A stretch of DNA of 64,000 bases, from the NCBI RefSeq assembly GCF_905175375.1, contig NZ_CAJIMS010000001.1:1798001-1862000 (forward strand), written 5' to 3'. Under the pieces are notes generated by a model. The model ran no database searches, was not told the DNA's origin, and saw nothing but the letters and a program-made list of their open reading frames with translations. Origin of the DNA: Chryseobacterium aquaeductus. Its GTDB lineage: Bacteria > Bacteroidota > Bacteroidia > Flavobacteriales > Weeksellaceae. Below, piece by piece: positions 10,085 through 19,383 of the stretch. Made by a program: the position numbers and the translations under genes. Numbering within the stretch: position 1 is the first letter of the stretch; each line of letters begins with the position of its first letter.

Positions 10085-12352
10085 TTAGTTTTCTTGTTGC
10101 TTAATCAAATTCAAAGCAGAACCTGCTTTAAACCAATCAATCTGTTGGTCATTATAAGTATGGTTTGCCATCACAATATCTTTCGTTCCATTTGTATGAA
10201 TGAATTCTAAAGTCAATTGTTTTCCGGGAGCAAACTGATCCAGATCTAGGAAATTGACAACGTCATCCTCCTGGATTTTATCGTAATCTGCTTCATCAGC
10301 AAACGTCAATCCCAACATTCCTTGTTTTTTCAAGTTAGTCTCGTGAATTCTTGCAAACGATTTTACCAATACAGCTTTTACACCAAGATGTCTAGGCTCC
10401 ATTGCTGCGTGTTCTCTCGAAGAACCTTCACCGTAGTTTTGATCACCGACGACAATTGAAGGAATTCCTGCAGCTTTATACGCTCTCTGTACCGCTGGAA
10501 CTTCACCGTAAGTACCATCTAACTGGTTTTTTACTTTGTTGGTTTCCATGTTGTAAGCATTTACGGCACCAATCAACATATTGTTTGAAATGTTATCCAA
10601 ATGTCCTCTGTATTTCAACCAAGGTCCTGCCATAGAAATGTGGTCGGTTGTACATTTTCCGAAAGCTTTAATTAAAACTCTCGCTCCGGTAATGTTTTTA
10701 CCGTCCCAAGCCGGGAATTCTTCCAATAATTGTAGTCTGTCAGAAGTCGGACTAACCTTTACCTCAACCGAAGAACCGTCTGCTGATGGAGCTTGGTAAC
10801 CGTTGTCATCTACAGCAAATCCTTTTGCAGGCAACTCAAAACCACTTGGTTCGTTTAGTCTGATCTGTTCGCCATTTTCGGCGGTCAGAGTATCTGTAAT
10901 TGGGTTAAAATCTAATCTTCCTGAGATTGCAATTGCGGCAACCATTTCAGGAGAAGCTACAAATGCGTGAGTATTCGGATTTCCGTCAGCTCTTTTTGCA
11001 AAGTTCCTGTTGAATGAATGGATGATTGAGTTTTTCTCACCTTTATCAGCGCCTTCTCTGTCCCATTGTCCGATACAAGGGCCACAAGCATTGGTAAATA
11101 TTCTGGCGTTTTCAAATTTCCTGAAAGAATCTAAGAAACCATCTCTTTCTGCAGTAAATTTCACCTGCTCAGAACCAGGATTGATTCCTAAAATAGCTTT
11201 TGGTTTTACACCTTTCGCTACTGCATCCTCAACAATAGAAGCTGCTCTTGATAAATCTTCATAAGAAGAGTTGGTACAAGATCCGATTAATGCCCATTCT
11301 ACTTCAATAGGCCATCCGTTTGCTTCTGCTTTTTCTTTGAATTCTGAAACAGGAGTGGCTAAATCTGGTGTAAATGGTCCGTTTAAGTGAGGAGCTAATT
11401 CTGAAAGATTGATTTCAATAACCTGATCAAAATATTGTTCAGGGTTTGCATAAACTTCAGCATCACCTGTTAAGTGTTCTGCAACTTGGTCTGCGGCATC
11501 TACAACATCCTGTCTTCCTGTAGAAGCAAGATATCTTCTCATAGAATCGTCATATCCGAAAGTAGAGGTAGTAGCACCAATTTCTGCACCCATGTTACAA
11601 ATTGTCCCTTTACCTGTTGCAGATAAAGAGATTGCACCTTCTCCAAAATATTCTACGATGCATCCGGTTCCTCCTTTTACGGTAAGAATTCCGGCAACTT
11701 TTAGGATAACGTCTTTTGCTGAGGTCCAGCCAGACATTTTTCCTGTTAGTTTTACACCAATTAATTTTGGCATTTTAAGTTCCCAAGCCATTCCTGCCAT
11801 TACGTCTACCGCATCTGCACCACCAACTCCGATGGCAACCATTCCCAAACCTCCTGCGTTCACTGTGTGAGAATCAGTTCCGATCATCATTCCTCCAGGA
11901 AATGCATAATTTTCTAAAACAACTTGGTGAATGATTCCGGCTCCCGGTTTCCAGAAACCGATTCCGTATTTATCACAAACAGAACCCAAAAAGTTGAAAA
12001 CTTCAGAGTTCTTATTGATTCCTTCCTGTAAATCTGATTCTGCACCCACTCTTGCCTGAATCAAGTGATCAGCGTGAGCGGTTGACGGAACTGCCACTTT
12101 AGGTTTTCCTGCCTGCATAAATTGTAAAAGAGCCATCTGAGCTGTTGCATCTTGCATTGCAACTCTGTCCGGAGCGAAATCTACATAGGAATTTCCTCTT
12201 TCATATTCTTGTGTTGCATTTCCTTCCCACAAGTGTGTGTAAAGAATCTTTTCTGAAAGTGTCAACGGCTTTCCTGTAATCTGTCTTGCTGCTGCAATAC
12301 GCTCAGGATAACGTTCGTACACTTTTTTAATCATGTCAATGTCGAAAGTCAT
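10085..12352 (-). CDS. acn: Aconitate hydratase, mitochondrial type
   Basis: 755 aa. It interconverts citrate and isocitrate in the TCA cycle, in the cytoplasm. The [4Fe-4S] ligands are visible as Cys359 (GSCTNSS) and Cys423/Cys426 (ACGPCIGQW). Substrate-site segments GTDSHT (~158) and [12 protein letters not shown] in the C-terminal swivel domain are intact. Length matches the ~750-780 aa mitochondrial class and is shorter than AcnA/IRP (~890 aa). The unrelated-architecture acnB follows upstream on the same strand, 470 bases away, so the organism has two aconitases side by side. The 470-base gap contains an acnB terminator, which argues for separate transcription. Confidence 0.93.
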   Translation of the reverse strand: MTFDIDMIKKVYERYPERIAAARQITGKPLTLSEKILYTHLWEGNATQEYERGNSYVDFAPDRVAMQDATAQMALLQFMQAGKPKVAVPSTAHADHLIQARVGAESDLQEGINKNSEVFNFLGSVCDKYGIGFWKPGAGIIHQVVLENYAFPGGMMIGTDSHTVNAGGLGMVAIGVGGADAVDVMAGMAWELKMPKLIGVKLTGKMSGWTSAKDVILKVAGILTVKGGTGCIVEYFGEGAISLSATGKGTICNMGAEIGATTSTFGYDDSMRRYLASTGRQDVVDAADQVAEHLTGDAEVYANPEQYFDQVIEINLSELAPHLNGPFTPDLATPVSEFKEKAEANGWPIEVEWALIGSCTNSSYEDLSRAASIVEDAVAKGVKPKAILGINPGSEQVKFTAERDGFLDSFRKFENARIFTNACGPCIGQWDREGADKGEKNSIIHSFNRNFAKRADGNPNTHAFVASPEMVAAIAISGRLDFNPITDTLTAENGEQIRLNEPSGFELPAKGFAVDDNGYQAPSADGSSVEVKVSPTSDRLQLLEEFPAWDGKNITGARVLIKAFGKCTTDHISMAGPWLKYRGHLDNISNNMLIGAVNAYNMETNKVKNQLDGTYGEVPAVQRAYKAAGIPSIVVGDQNYGEGSSREHAAMEPRHLGVKAVLVKSFARIHETNLKKQGMLGLTFADEADYDKIQEDDVVNFLDLDQFAPGKQLTLEFIHTNGTKDIVMANHTYNDQQIDWFKAGSALNLIKQQEN

Positions 12353-12430
12353 ATCTTAATTTAATTTTTTTGGTTTTAATAAATCTGCTTTCTTTAAATT
12401 TAATAAATGTCAGTTCTAAGCGTAATGCTT

Positions 12431-12525
12431 ATTTTAACGCAAATTGCGCAAAGATTTTTTTGACTACTAACTTCTTTTTTTAAGTTCACAAAGGAGTAAA
12501 CTTAGCGAAGAACTCAAAGAATTTA
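12431..12525 (-). repeat. Degenerate intergenic repeat of the TTTGCG-TTTGCGTTA type
   Basis: On the minus strand it reads CTTTGCGCAATTTGCGTTA. This resembles CTTTGCGAACATTGCGTTA at 20758-20776. Neighbouring words (CTTTGTGAACTT, TTCTTTGAGTTCTTCGC) are further decayed relatives. Confidence 0.4.
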
Positions 12526-12730
12526 GATTGTCAGCAATCAGATTAAATTTATTGAAGAAAATATATTCGTCTGTGATTCATCAAATACCGTTCCTCCAAT
12601 CTGTAATGAAGCATAAATATGATAAATGACTGAAATAATTTCTAACTATCAATTTAAGGAAAATTAAAATTTCAATTATTGATTTAAGATAAAATAAACA
12701 AAATCGTGCTTAAATGGAAACGTTCTAAAC

Positions 12731-12778
12731 AAAAAAAATGAAAGATTTTAAATCCCTAAGGACTAAAATCTTTCATTT
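12731..12778 (-). terminator. Terminator downstream of acnB
   Basis: An inverted repeat of 15 bases (AAATGAAAGATTTTA / TAAAATCTTTCATTT) lies 45 bases beyond the acnB stop. In minus-strand orientation it is followed by a run of T (the A8 at 12731-12738 on plus). Confidence 0.75.
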
Positions 12779-12822
12779 GTATTAATTGTAAACTAGTCTA
12801 AAGACCAATTTTTCAGTAAGTT

Positions 12823-15606
12823 TTATGAATGACCAACAGTTACTAATTCTTTGATAGAAGGAACAAAAGTCGTCAAATCAATTCCTTCAACTGCTGTTTT
12901 GTACTCTTCAATATTAGGAATTCTTCCCATAATCGCAGAAAGTACAACAACCGGTGTAGAAGCCAACAAAGATTCTCCTTTTTTACGTTCAGAGTCTTCA
13001 ACCACCCTTCCTTGGAAAAGTCTGGTAGATGTTGCCAAAACGGTATCGCCTTTTTCTGCTTTTTCCTGGTTACCCATACAAAGGTTACAACCCGGACGCT
13101 CAAGATACATCATGTTTTTATACTCAACACGTGCGGCACCTTTTGGAGCATTGTCGTCAAATTCAAAACCTGAATATTTCTCTAATAATTCCCAATCACC
13201 TTCAGCTTTTAATTCATCAATGATATTGTAAGTAGGAGCAGCAACAACAAGTGGCGCAAGGAATTCAACTTTACCATTTTGTCTTTCAATATTTCTCAAC
13301 ATCTGAGAAACTATTTTCAAATCTCCTTTATGAACCATACAAGATCCGACGAAACCTAAATCTACTTTTTTATCTCCACCATAGAAAGTAAGATCTCTTA
13401 TGGTATCGTGAGTATATCTTTTAGAAACATCTTCATTGTTTACATCCGGATCAGCAATCATTGGTTCAATAATAATATCAAGATCAACAACTACTTCTGC
13501 GTAATATTTTGCATTTGAATCAGGAGTTAAAGCTGGTTTTTCGCCAGATTTAATTTCTGTGATTCTCTTGTTTGCTTTATTGATTAATCCCTGAAGAACT
13601 TGGTTATGGTTATCCATTCCTTTATCGATCATGATCTGGATTCTGCTTTTTGCAATTTCCAAAGATTCAATTAAAGTATCATCTTCAGAAATACAGATTG
13701 AAGCTTTTGCTTTCATTTCTGCAGTCCAGTCTGTGAATGTAAATGCCTGATCTGCAGGAAGTGTTCCGATATGAACCTCGATGATTCTACCTTGGAAAAC
13801 ATTTTCTCCTCCAAATTGCTGAAGCATTTGTAACTGAGTTGCATGAACTACATCACGGAAATCCATATGAGATTTCATATCACCTTTGAAAGTTACTTTT
13901 ACAGATTCCGGGATTGGCATTGATGCTTCACCAGTTGCTAAAGCAAGAGCCACAGTTCCTGAGTCAGCTCCAAATGCAACACCTTTAGACATTCTCGTAT
14001 GAGAATCTCCACCGATGATGATCGCCCATTCGTCGATGGTAATGTCATTCAAAACTTTATGAATAACATCTGTCATTGCATGGTATTCGCCTTTCGGATC
14101 TCTTGCAGTAATCAAACCGAAATCATTCATAAATTTCATCAATCTAGGAATGTTGGCTTGCGCTTTTTTATCCCAAACCGAAGCAGTGTGGCATCCAGAT
14201 TGGTAAGCACCATCAACAATTGGAGAAATTACCGTCGCAGCCATTGATTCCAATTCCTGTGCAGTCATCAAACCAGTTGTATCCTGAGAACCAACGATGT
14301 TAACTTCTACACGAACGTCTGAACCTGCATGCAATAATTTTCCTGGAGCTACACCAACCGCATTTTTATTAAATATTTTTTCTACAGCGGTAAGACCAAC
14401 GCCTTCTTTAGTGATTTCTTTCGACGGAGCATAAACAGTAGGGATTTCAATTCCTAAAATTCCTGAAGCCCAGGTTTGTAATTTTTTACCAAAAACAATG
14501 GCGTAAGATCCACCAGCTTTGATGAATTCCATTTTTTGTGGCGTGAACGACTTAGAAATATCTTTCAGTTCCTGATCGCCGTTGTATAATTTTTTTTCTT
14601 TAATATTAATTGTAAGAACAGTTCCTGTAGCAACAGAATACTTTTCTTCAAGAATAGGTTCGCCATTTTCGTTTCTGATCGGATTTCCGTCAGCATCCAA
14701 TACTTTTACCCAGTTCTGAAGATCAATCCCGATTCCGCCAGTCACGTCAACAGTTGTTAAGAAAATCGGAGAAATACCGTTTGTCCCAGCTACAATCGGA
14801 GCAATATTGACGAATGGAATATAAGGACTTGCCTGTTTACCTGTCCAAAGTGCCACGTTATTTACACCAGACATTCTTGATGAACCTACACCCATTGTGC
14901 CTTTTTCAGCGATTAACATCACGCTTTTGTCAGGATGTTGTGCCTGCAAAGCTTGGATTTCTGCCTGAGCCTGAGGCGACATCATGCATTTTCCATGAAG
15001 TTCACGGTCTGATCTTGAGTGCGCCTGATTTCCCGGGGATAATAAATCAGTTGAGATATCACCTTCTCCGGCGATGTAAGTCACAACCTTTACTTCTTCC
15101 GGAGCTTCAGGAAGTTTTGTGAAAAATTCAGCCTGCGCATAGCTTTCGATAAGTTCTTTTGCAATTTCGTTACCGTTGTGAAATGCTTCTTTCAAGCGGT
15201 CTGTATCTGCTTCGTAAAGAAAAACCTGAGTTTTAAGAACGCTGGCAGCTTCTTTTGCGATATTATTATCATTGCCCAAAGCCAAATCCAGCAATACTTC
15301 GATTGAAGGACCGCCTTTCATGTGAGATAATAACTCGAATGCAAAAGCCGGAGTTATTTCTTCTAAAACAGATTCTCCTAAAATGATTTCTTTCAAAAAT
15401 TGAGCTTTAACACTTGCAGCAGGTGTAGTTCCCGGTAAAGTGTTGTAGATAAAGAACTTCAGAGAATCAGTTCTATATTCGTTATTTGTATCTTTAATTT
15501 GCGAAATGATTGCGCTTAGAAGTTCTGCGCCATCAATTGGTTTTGGGTGAAGACCCTGAATTTTTCTTTCCTCAATTTCTTGGATGTAATCCTGATAAAT
15601 ATTCAT
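12823..15606 (-). CDS. acnB: Bifunctional aconitate hydratase 2 / 2-methylisocitrate dehydratase
   Basis: 927 aa, somewhat longer than the ~865 aa of the E. coli protein. The AcnB domain order is clear: a helical HEAT-like N-terminal domain (~1-160), the swivel domain placed before the catalytic core, then the [4Fe-4S] catalytic domains. Motifs include GGDSHTRMSKG, GSCMVHKGD and GCNLCMGNQ with the cluster cysteines. It catalyses citrate-isocitrate interconversion, and family members also hydrate 2-methylaconitate. No methylcitrate-cycle genes are nearby, so the TCA role is the safer reading. Its leader contains a relic of the other aconitase (15721-15849). Confidence 0.93.
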   Translation of the reverse strand: MNIYQDYIQEIEERKIQGLHPKPIDGAELLSAIISQIKDTNNEYRTDSLKFFIYNTLPGTTPAASVKAQFLKEIILGESVLEEITPAFAFELLSHMKGGPSIEVLLDLALGNDNNIAKEAASVLKTQVFLYEADTDRLKEAFHNGNEIAKELIESYAQAEFFTKLPEAPEEVKVVTYIAGEGDISTDLLSPGNQAHSRSDRELHGKCMMSPQAQAEIQALQAQHPDKSVMLIAEKGTMGVGSSRMSGVNNVALWTGKQASPYIPFVNIAPIVAGTNGISPIFLTTVDVTGGIGIDLQNWVKVLDADGNPIRNENGEPILEEKYSVATGTVLTINIKEKKLYNGDQELKDISKSFTPQKMEFIKAGGSYAIVFGKKLQTWASGILGIEIPTVYAPSKEITKEGVGLTAVEKIFNKNAVGVAPGKLLHAGSDVRVEVNIVGSQDTTGLMTAQELESMAATVISPIVDGAYQSGCHTASVWDKKAQANIPRLMKFMNDFGLITARDPKGEYHAMTDVIHKVLNDITIDEWAIIIGGDSHTRMSKGVAFGADSGTVALALATGEASMPIPESVKVTFKGDMKSHMDFRDVVHATQLQMLQQFGGENVFQGRIIEVHIGTLPADQAFTFTDWTAEMKAKASICISEDDTLIESLEIAKSRIQIMIDKGMDNHNQVLQGLINKANKRITEIKSGEKPALTPDSNAKYYAEVVVDLDIIIEPMIADPDVNNEDVSKRYTHDTIRDLTFYGGDKKVDLGFVGSCMVHKGDLKIVSQMLRNIERQNGKVEFLAPLVVAAPTYNIIDELKAEGDWELLEKYSGFEFDDNAPKGAARVEYKNMMYLERPGCNLCMGNQEKAEKGDTVLATSTRLFQGRVVEDSERKKGESLLASTPVVVLSAIMGRIPNIEEYKTAVEGIDLTTFVPSIKELVTVGHS

Positions 15607-15720
15607 AAATAGAAGTTCTTTTTATTGTTAAAAGGTAGATCTATAAAAACTTGCGCGCTGCAATAAAACAGAATCAAAAAAATATAATCTACAACATTAA
15701 AAAATGTGAGATAATAATCT

Positions 15721-15849
15721 GTCCCAATGGGTAAATTGATAAGGACTTGTTTCTGAAAATGTGAGTGGTTACCTGCAATTTGTCTCGCCGCAAAAACTCT
15801 TTTCGTATAAAACGTTTGGTGGCTTTGATGTGTTAAAATCAAATGTCGT
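15721..15849 (-). pseudogene. Relic of the N-terminus of a second mitochondrial-type aconitase gene
   Basis: Read on the minus strand, this 129-base stretch aligns end to end with the first 129 bases of acn (codons 1-43). The start is ACG instead of ATG, then TTFDF matches TFDI. YEK matches YER, AARQIAGN matches AARQITGK, and after a one-base deletion FSE...HW matches LSEK...HLW. Frameshifts break it into at least three frames and nothing recognisable of acn follows 15721. It sits in the acnB leader, 115 bases before the acnB start. An 83-aa open frame across 15603-15854 uses one of these frames and is not a gene. Confidence 0.7.
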
Positions 15850-16002
15850 AGCACGAAAACGTTTCTAAATTATCAAACATTTAAAAAATGTTCCCAAAAA
15901 TACGGAATTTTAATATTTTTTTTGATGTTAATTATTTAGATTCTGTATAAATATGAATTTTATATTTTCTATTTTTGGCAGATATTTTGAACACAAATTG
16001 TT

Positions 16003-16764
16003 ATGAAAAATTGTTTTAAGATGCTCTTCTTTTTCTTGTCGCTGAGCTTGGTTGCCCAAAGTAAAAGCTTGAAAAATAGTAAGTTAATCACTAAAAGTAG
16101 TCAGCCTAAGCAAGCCATAAAAAAAAGTCTGGAGAATCATCTACCAGTTATTAAAGAAAATGTTCCTTTGCTTATTCCGCAAAGAGTGAACGATAATTTT
16201 GGATATATTAATCAAAAAGGGAAGTTTGTCATTGCGCCAGAGTATCATATTGCCATGTTTTTTGCGGAAGATTGTAATCTATTAAACTCACCAAATACTA
16301 AAGTCAAAAAGTTTGGAACGGATCAATATGCTACCGTCGAAAAGAATAATATATCTTACAGAATCGATAAAACGGGCAAGAAAGTTTATCAGGTTAAAAA
16401 TGCTGATTTGGGAAAGTGTAATACCGAATTCAAAAAACAGCTTTTTCATGCGTACATTTTGAATGGTTTGTATGGCATTATAGAAGATGCGAAATTCAGC
16501 AATCCGTCAGACCGATCGCATTTTAGAATTTATCCAAAGTATGAGTATCTTCATATTTTAGAAGGTGATGATTTATCAAGTCCAATGATTGTGGCTTCAC
16601 ATAAAGATAAATTCGGGGTGATAGACGTCAACAACAATATTATAATCCCTTTTGAATATGCCGACATCAAAAGAAATTACAGCTGGAAATTGGGAAAAAT
16701 GTTTGAGGTAACCAAAGACGATAAAAACTATTATTATATAGATTCAGATAACAAAGCTTATTAA
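16003..16764 (+). CDS. Secreted WG-repeat-like protein
   Basis: 253 aa. A signal peptide (to ~residue 18, LSLVAQ) is followed by a Lys/Ser-rich linker. Repeat-like units then follow with the WG-repeat spacing: FGYINQKGKFVIAPEY (~66-81), ISYRIDKTGKKVYQ, YGIIED and FGVIDVNNNIIIPFEYADI (~205-223). These are typical of WG_beta_rep proteins, whose function is generally unknown. It is exported to the periplasm or beyond, and no lipobox is seen. It stands alone, upstream of the thiamin-regulated receptor but before that gene's own promoter. Confidence 0.65.
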   Translation: MKNCFKMLFFFLSLSLVAQSKSLKNSKLITKSSQPKQAIKKSLENHLPVIKENVPLLIPQRVNDNFGYINQKGKFVIAPEYHIAMFFAEDCNLLNSPNTKVKKFGTDQYATVEKNNISYRIDKTGKKVYQVKNADLGKCNTEFKKQLFHAYILNGLYGIIEDAKFSNPSDRSHFRIYPKYEYLHILEGDDLSSPMIVASHKDKFGVIDVNNNIIIPFEYADIKRNYSWKLGKMFEVTKDDKNYYYIDSDNKAY

Positions 16765-16765
16765 A

Positions 16766-16796
16766 TTTGGAAAATCATTAAATTATTGTAGTTTTG
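16766..16796 (+). promoter_or_regulatory. Promoter of the TPP-riboswitch transcript
   Basis: TTTG at 16766-16769, a spacer of exactly 19 bases, then TAGTTTTG at 16789-16796. This is a full match to the flavobacterial TTTG-N19-TAnnTTTG consensus. A start point 5-10 bases later would place the 5' end just before the riboswitch. Confidence 0.7.
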
Positions 16797-16807
16797 CACT
16801 GAAATTA

Positions 16808-16876
16808 AAGGGGTGCTCCAATGGGGGCTGAGATTATACCCAATGAACCTGGAACGGGTAATGCTGTTTAGGGAAA
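16808..16876 (+). promoter_or_regulatory. TPP (thiamin pyrophosphate) riboswitch
   Basis: The aptamer hallmarks appear in order: GGGGTGC, GGCTGAGA (16827-16833), ACCC, GAACCTG, CGGGTAATGC and TAGGGAA. This is the standard THI-box arrangement. It lies 122 bases before the TonB receptor gene. Downstream, GCGATTAT (16910-16917) can pair with ATAATCGC (16955-16962). CCCCTTT (16962-16968) can alternatively pair with the aptamer's own 5' strand AAAGGGG (16807-16813), a plausible expression switch. The pairing scheme is inferred. Confidence 0.93.
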
Positions 16877-16998
16877 CATTCATTATAATTGATGAATGAT
16901 AATAGATTAGCGATTATAATAAATCATTTATCAATTATAAATCATCAATTATAAATAATCGCCCCTTTTATTCCATTAAATTTTTAAAATTTATAAGA

Positions 16999-19101
16999 AT
17001 GAAAGGATTATTTTTTTTAGGACTTACCATAAGTTCTTTTAGTTTTGCACAAACGCAGAACAATGATTCTCTGAAAATCAGAGAAATTGAAGCTGTCAGC
17101 TTTACCAAACGACTACCTGTCGCCAAAGAAATCATCAATGTACAGAAAGATCTCGACAGCCGAAATCTCGGACAGGATCTACCTATTCTCTTAAAAAATC
17201 AAACTTCAATTATCTCAACGTCCGATGCCGGAAATGGAGTTGGCTACACGGGTTTCAGAATTCGTGGAGTTGCAGGAAGAGGAATTAATGTAATGATGAA
17301 TGGCGTTCCGTTCAATGATTCTGAAAGTCAGGGAACTTTCTTTGTCAACGTTCCGGATCTTACGAGTTCAGCGTCACAGATTGTCATTCAGAGAGGTGTC
17401 GGAACTTCCAATAACGGAGTTTCTGCTTTTGGAGCAAGCATTAATGTGATTTCAAAAGAACCTGAAGATCAGTTTTATTTTAAAACAGATGACAGTTACG
17501 GATCATTTAATACGTATAAATATTCTGCAGAAATTGGTTCAGGGAAATTTTGGAAAGATCGACTTTCTGTAATGGGAAGATATTCTCACATTCATTCTGA
17601 TGGCTATATCGACAGAGCATTTTCAGATTTAAATTCATATAATTTCACTGCATTATTTGAAGAAGGAAAAACCAAGCTTCGTTTAATGGCTTTTGGCGGA
17701 AAAGAAAAAACGTATCAAGCCTGGAACGGTGTCGACAGAAAAACATGGGAAACGAATCCTAAATACAATATTTCAGGAGCAATTTATGATGCAAATTGGG
17801 AAAATGTTGTAGGTTTTTATGATAATGAAACCGATAATTACAGACAAAATCATTATCAACTCCTTTGGGAACAGGGAATTAATGAAAAATGGAATTTAGA
17901 AACAACTCTTCATTATACCAAAGGAAGAGGTTATTACGAAAACTACAAGCAGGAAGATCCTTTTGCAAGATATAATTTGCCAGATTTTAATGGTGAAGAA
18001 TATTCAGATTTTATCAGAAAAAAATGGCTGAATAATGATTTCTACGGAATCGTTTCTACGCTATATGGAAAATTTGAAAATGTAGATTTAAATTTTGGAG
18101 TGGTTGGAAATCAATATTATGGAAGACATTACGGAAATGTGACCGGAGTTTTTATTCCTCAGATTGACACTTACGAATATTACAGAAACCGTTCTGTAAA
18201 AAACGAAATGGCTGGTTTTGCTAAAGCATTGGTTAAAGTAAATGATTTCGAGTTCTTCGGAGATTTACAGTTGAGAAATATCGATTATGATACTAAAATC
18301 TTAATGGAAGGAGATAGTGAAGGCGCAGATTTAGATAAAAACTGGCTATTTTTTAATCCAAAAGCTGGTGTGAACTACAGATTGGGCAACGGAAAAGTGT
18401 TCGTTTCTTATGCTCATGCGCAGCGCGAGCCGAATCGTGATGATTTAATCGCAAATCCGGATGTACAATCAGAAAAACTTCATGATTTTGAAGCCGGACT
18501 AGAAAAGCAGTTCGGAAAAGTCGCTTTCACAGCCAATCTATATTACATGTATTATCTGAATCAGTTGGTTTTGAACGGACAAATCAGCAATATCGGAGAA
18601 TTCATCAGAACCAATTCCGGGAAAAGTTACAGAAGAGGAATCGAGGTCGGAGCTTTGGCGAAACTTTCAAAACAATGGGAAATTTCAGGAAATGTAAGTT
18701 TGAGCCAAAACAGAAATCTTGATTTCAGAATTGAAAACGAAACAGGAATTAATCAATTAGGAAACACCGAAATTTCTTTCTCTCCAAACGTGATTGCTAA
18801 TTTAAGTTTGAAATTTAATCCTACCCAAAATTTCCAGTTCGCTTTGATGAATCAGTATGTCGGGAAACAGTATTTAGATAATACAGAAACTCAGGATTTG
18901 CAGCTTGATGATTATTTTCTCACTGATTTTAATGCACAATATCAATTTAAAATAGCAAAACACGATGTTGCGTTAAAACTTTTGGTCAACAATATTTTTA
19001 ATCAGAAATATGTCAACAATGGTTACGTTTACGACGGACCCATCTATTTTTCTCAGGCAGGAACCAACTTTATGTTTGGAATCAGTTGGAAAATTCAATA
19101 A
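16999..19101 (+). CDS. TonB-dependent receptor, probable thiamin transporter of the outer membrane
   Basis: 700 aa. The signal peptide is MKGLFFLGLTISSFSFAQ. The plug domain covers ~30-150 (FRIRGVAGRGINVMMNGVP, VPDLTSSASQIVIQRGVG, FGASINVIS). A 22-strand-type barrel runs to the C-terminus, which ends in an aromatic strand (NFMFGISWKIQ). The substrate is inferred from the TPP riboswitch directly upstream: Bacteroidota are known to place TPP-regulated TonB receptors (OMR1 type) in thiamin uptake. No PnuT-type permease or thiamin kinase lies beside it here. A strong UUCG-loop terminator follows, so the unit is monocistronic. Confidence 0.85.
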   Translation: MKGLFFLGLTISSFSFAQTQNNDSLKIREIEAVSFTKRLPVAKEIINVQKDLDSRNLGQDLPILLKNQTSIISTSDAGNGVGYTGFRIRGVAGRGINVMMNGVPFNDSESQGTFFVNVPDLTSSASQIVIQRGVGTSNNGVSAFGASINVISKEPEDQFYFKTDDSYGSFNTYKYSAEIGSGKFWKDRLSVMGRYSHIHSDGYIDRAFSDLNSYNFTALFEEGKTKLRLMAFGGKEKTYQAWNGVDRKTWETNPKYNISGAIYDANWENVVGFYDNETDNYRQNHYQLLWEQGINEKWNLETTLHYTKGRGYYENYKQEDPFARYNLPDFNGEEYSDFIRKKWLNNDFYGIVSTLYGKFENVDLNFGVVGNQYYGRHYGNVTGVFIPQIDTYEYYRNRSVKNEMAGFAKALVKVNDFEFFGDLQLRNIDYDTKILMEGDSEGADLDKNWLFFNPKAGVNYRLGNGKVFVSYAHAQREPNRDDLIANPDVQSEKLHDFEAGLEKQFGKVAFTANLYYMYYLNQLVLNGQISNIGEFIRTNSGKSYRRGIEVGALAKLSKQWEISGNVSLSQNRNLDFRIENETGINQLGNTEISFSPNVIANLSLKFNPTQNFQFALMNQYVGKQYLDNTETQDLQLDDYFLTDFNAQYQFKIAKHDVALKLLVNNIFNQKYVNNGYVYDGPIYFSQAGTNFMFGISWKIQ

Positions 19102-19161
19102 TTAATTTAGACACCATTTCATATCATTATATTTATCAGTAAAGTTCAGATTAATTGTTTT

Positions 19162-19187
19162 AAGGTTGCTTCGGCGGCCTTTTTTTG
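19162..19187 (+). terminator. Terminator with UUCG tetraloop
   Basis: The stem AAGGTTGC / GCGGCCTT (two G-T pairs) is closed by a TTCG loop and followed by about seven T. It lies 60 bases after the receptor stop. Confidence 0.85.
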
Positions 19188-19209
19188 TTAAACTAAATGA
19201 CAAAAACCA

Positions 19210-19315
19210 TTCCCATAGATTTCAGAGATTTACACAGATCAAATGGTTGAAGTATGAGAAATATTAAGCTTATTTCAAAAAGAAATCTGTGCAGATCTGT
19301 GTGATCCGTGGGAAA
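19210..19315. repeat. Intergenic palindromic CACAGAT repeat, copy 1
   Basis: The left arm (TTCCCATAGATTTCAGAGAT...ACACAGAT) and right arm (ATCTGTGCAGATCTGTGTGAT...GTGGGAA) are inverted copies around an AT-rich centre. Related copies occur near 27683, 37922 and 44105. Confidence 0.55.
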
Positions 19316-19383
19316 CATTCCATCTGTTATATTGCAAACAAATCTCTGAAAAAGTCACGAAAAAGTTATAAATTTGCCGTCAA

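Larger units (their letters stand above)
12353..12822. other. Intergenic region between the two aconitase genes
   Basis: 470 bases without a gene. They hold the acn leader, a degenerate copy of a CTTTGCG-type household repeat (about 12431-12525) and the acnB terminator (12731-12778). The middle part (12526-12730) is AT-rich sequence in which I see no open frame or structure. Confidence 0.5.

Noticed and set aside
12851..13231. 126-aa plus-strand frame inside acnB
   Set aside because: It is antisense to conserved AcnB motifs and has no recognisable domain.
15603..15854. 83-aa minus-strand frame before acnB
   Set aside because: Part of it (AARQIAGN) is a frame of the decayed aconitase copy; the rest has no similarity and no sensible start. 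Reported as a relic instead.
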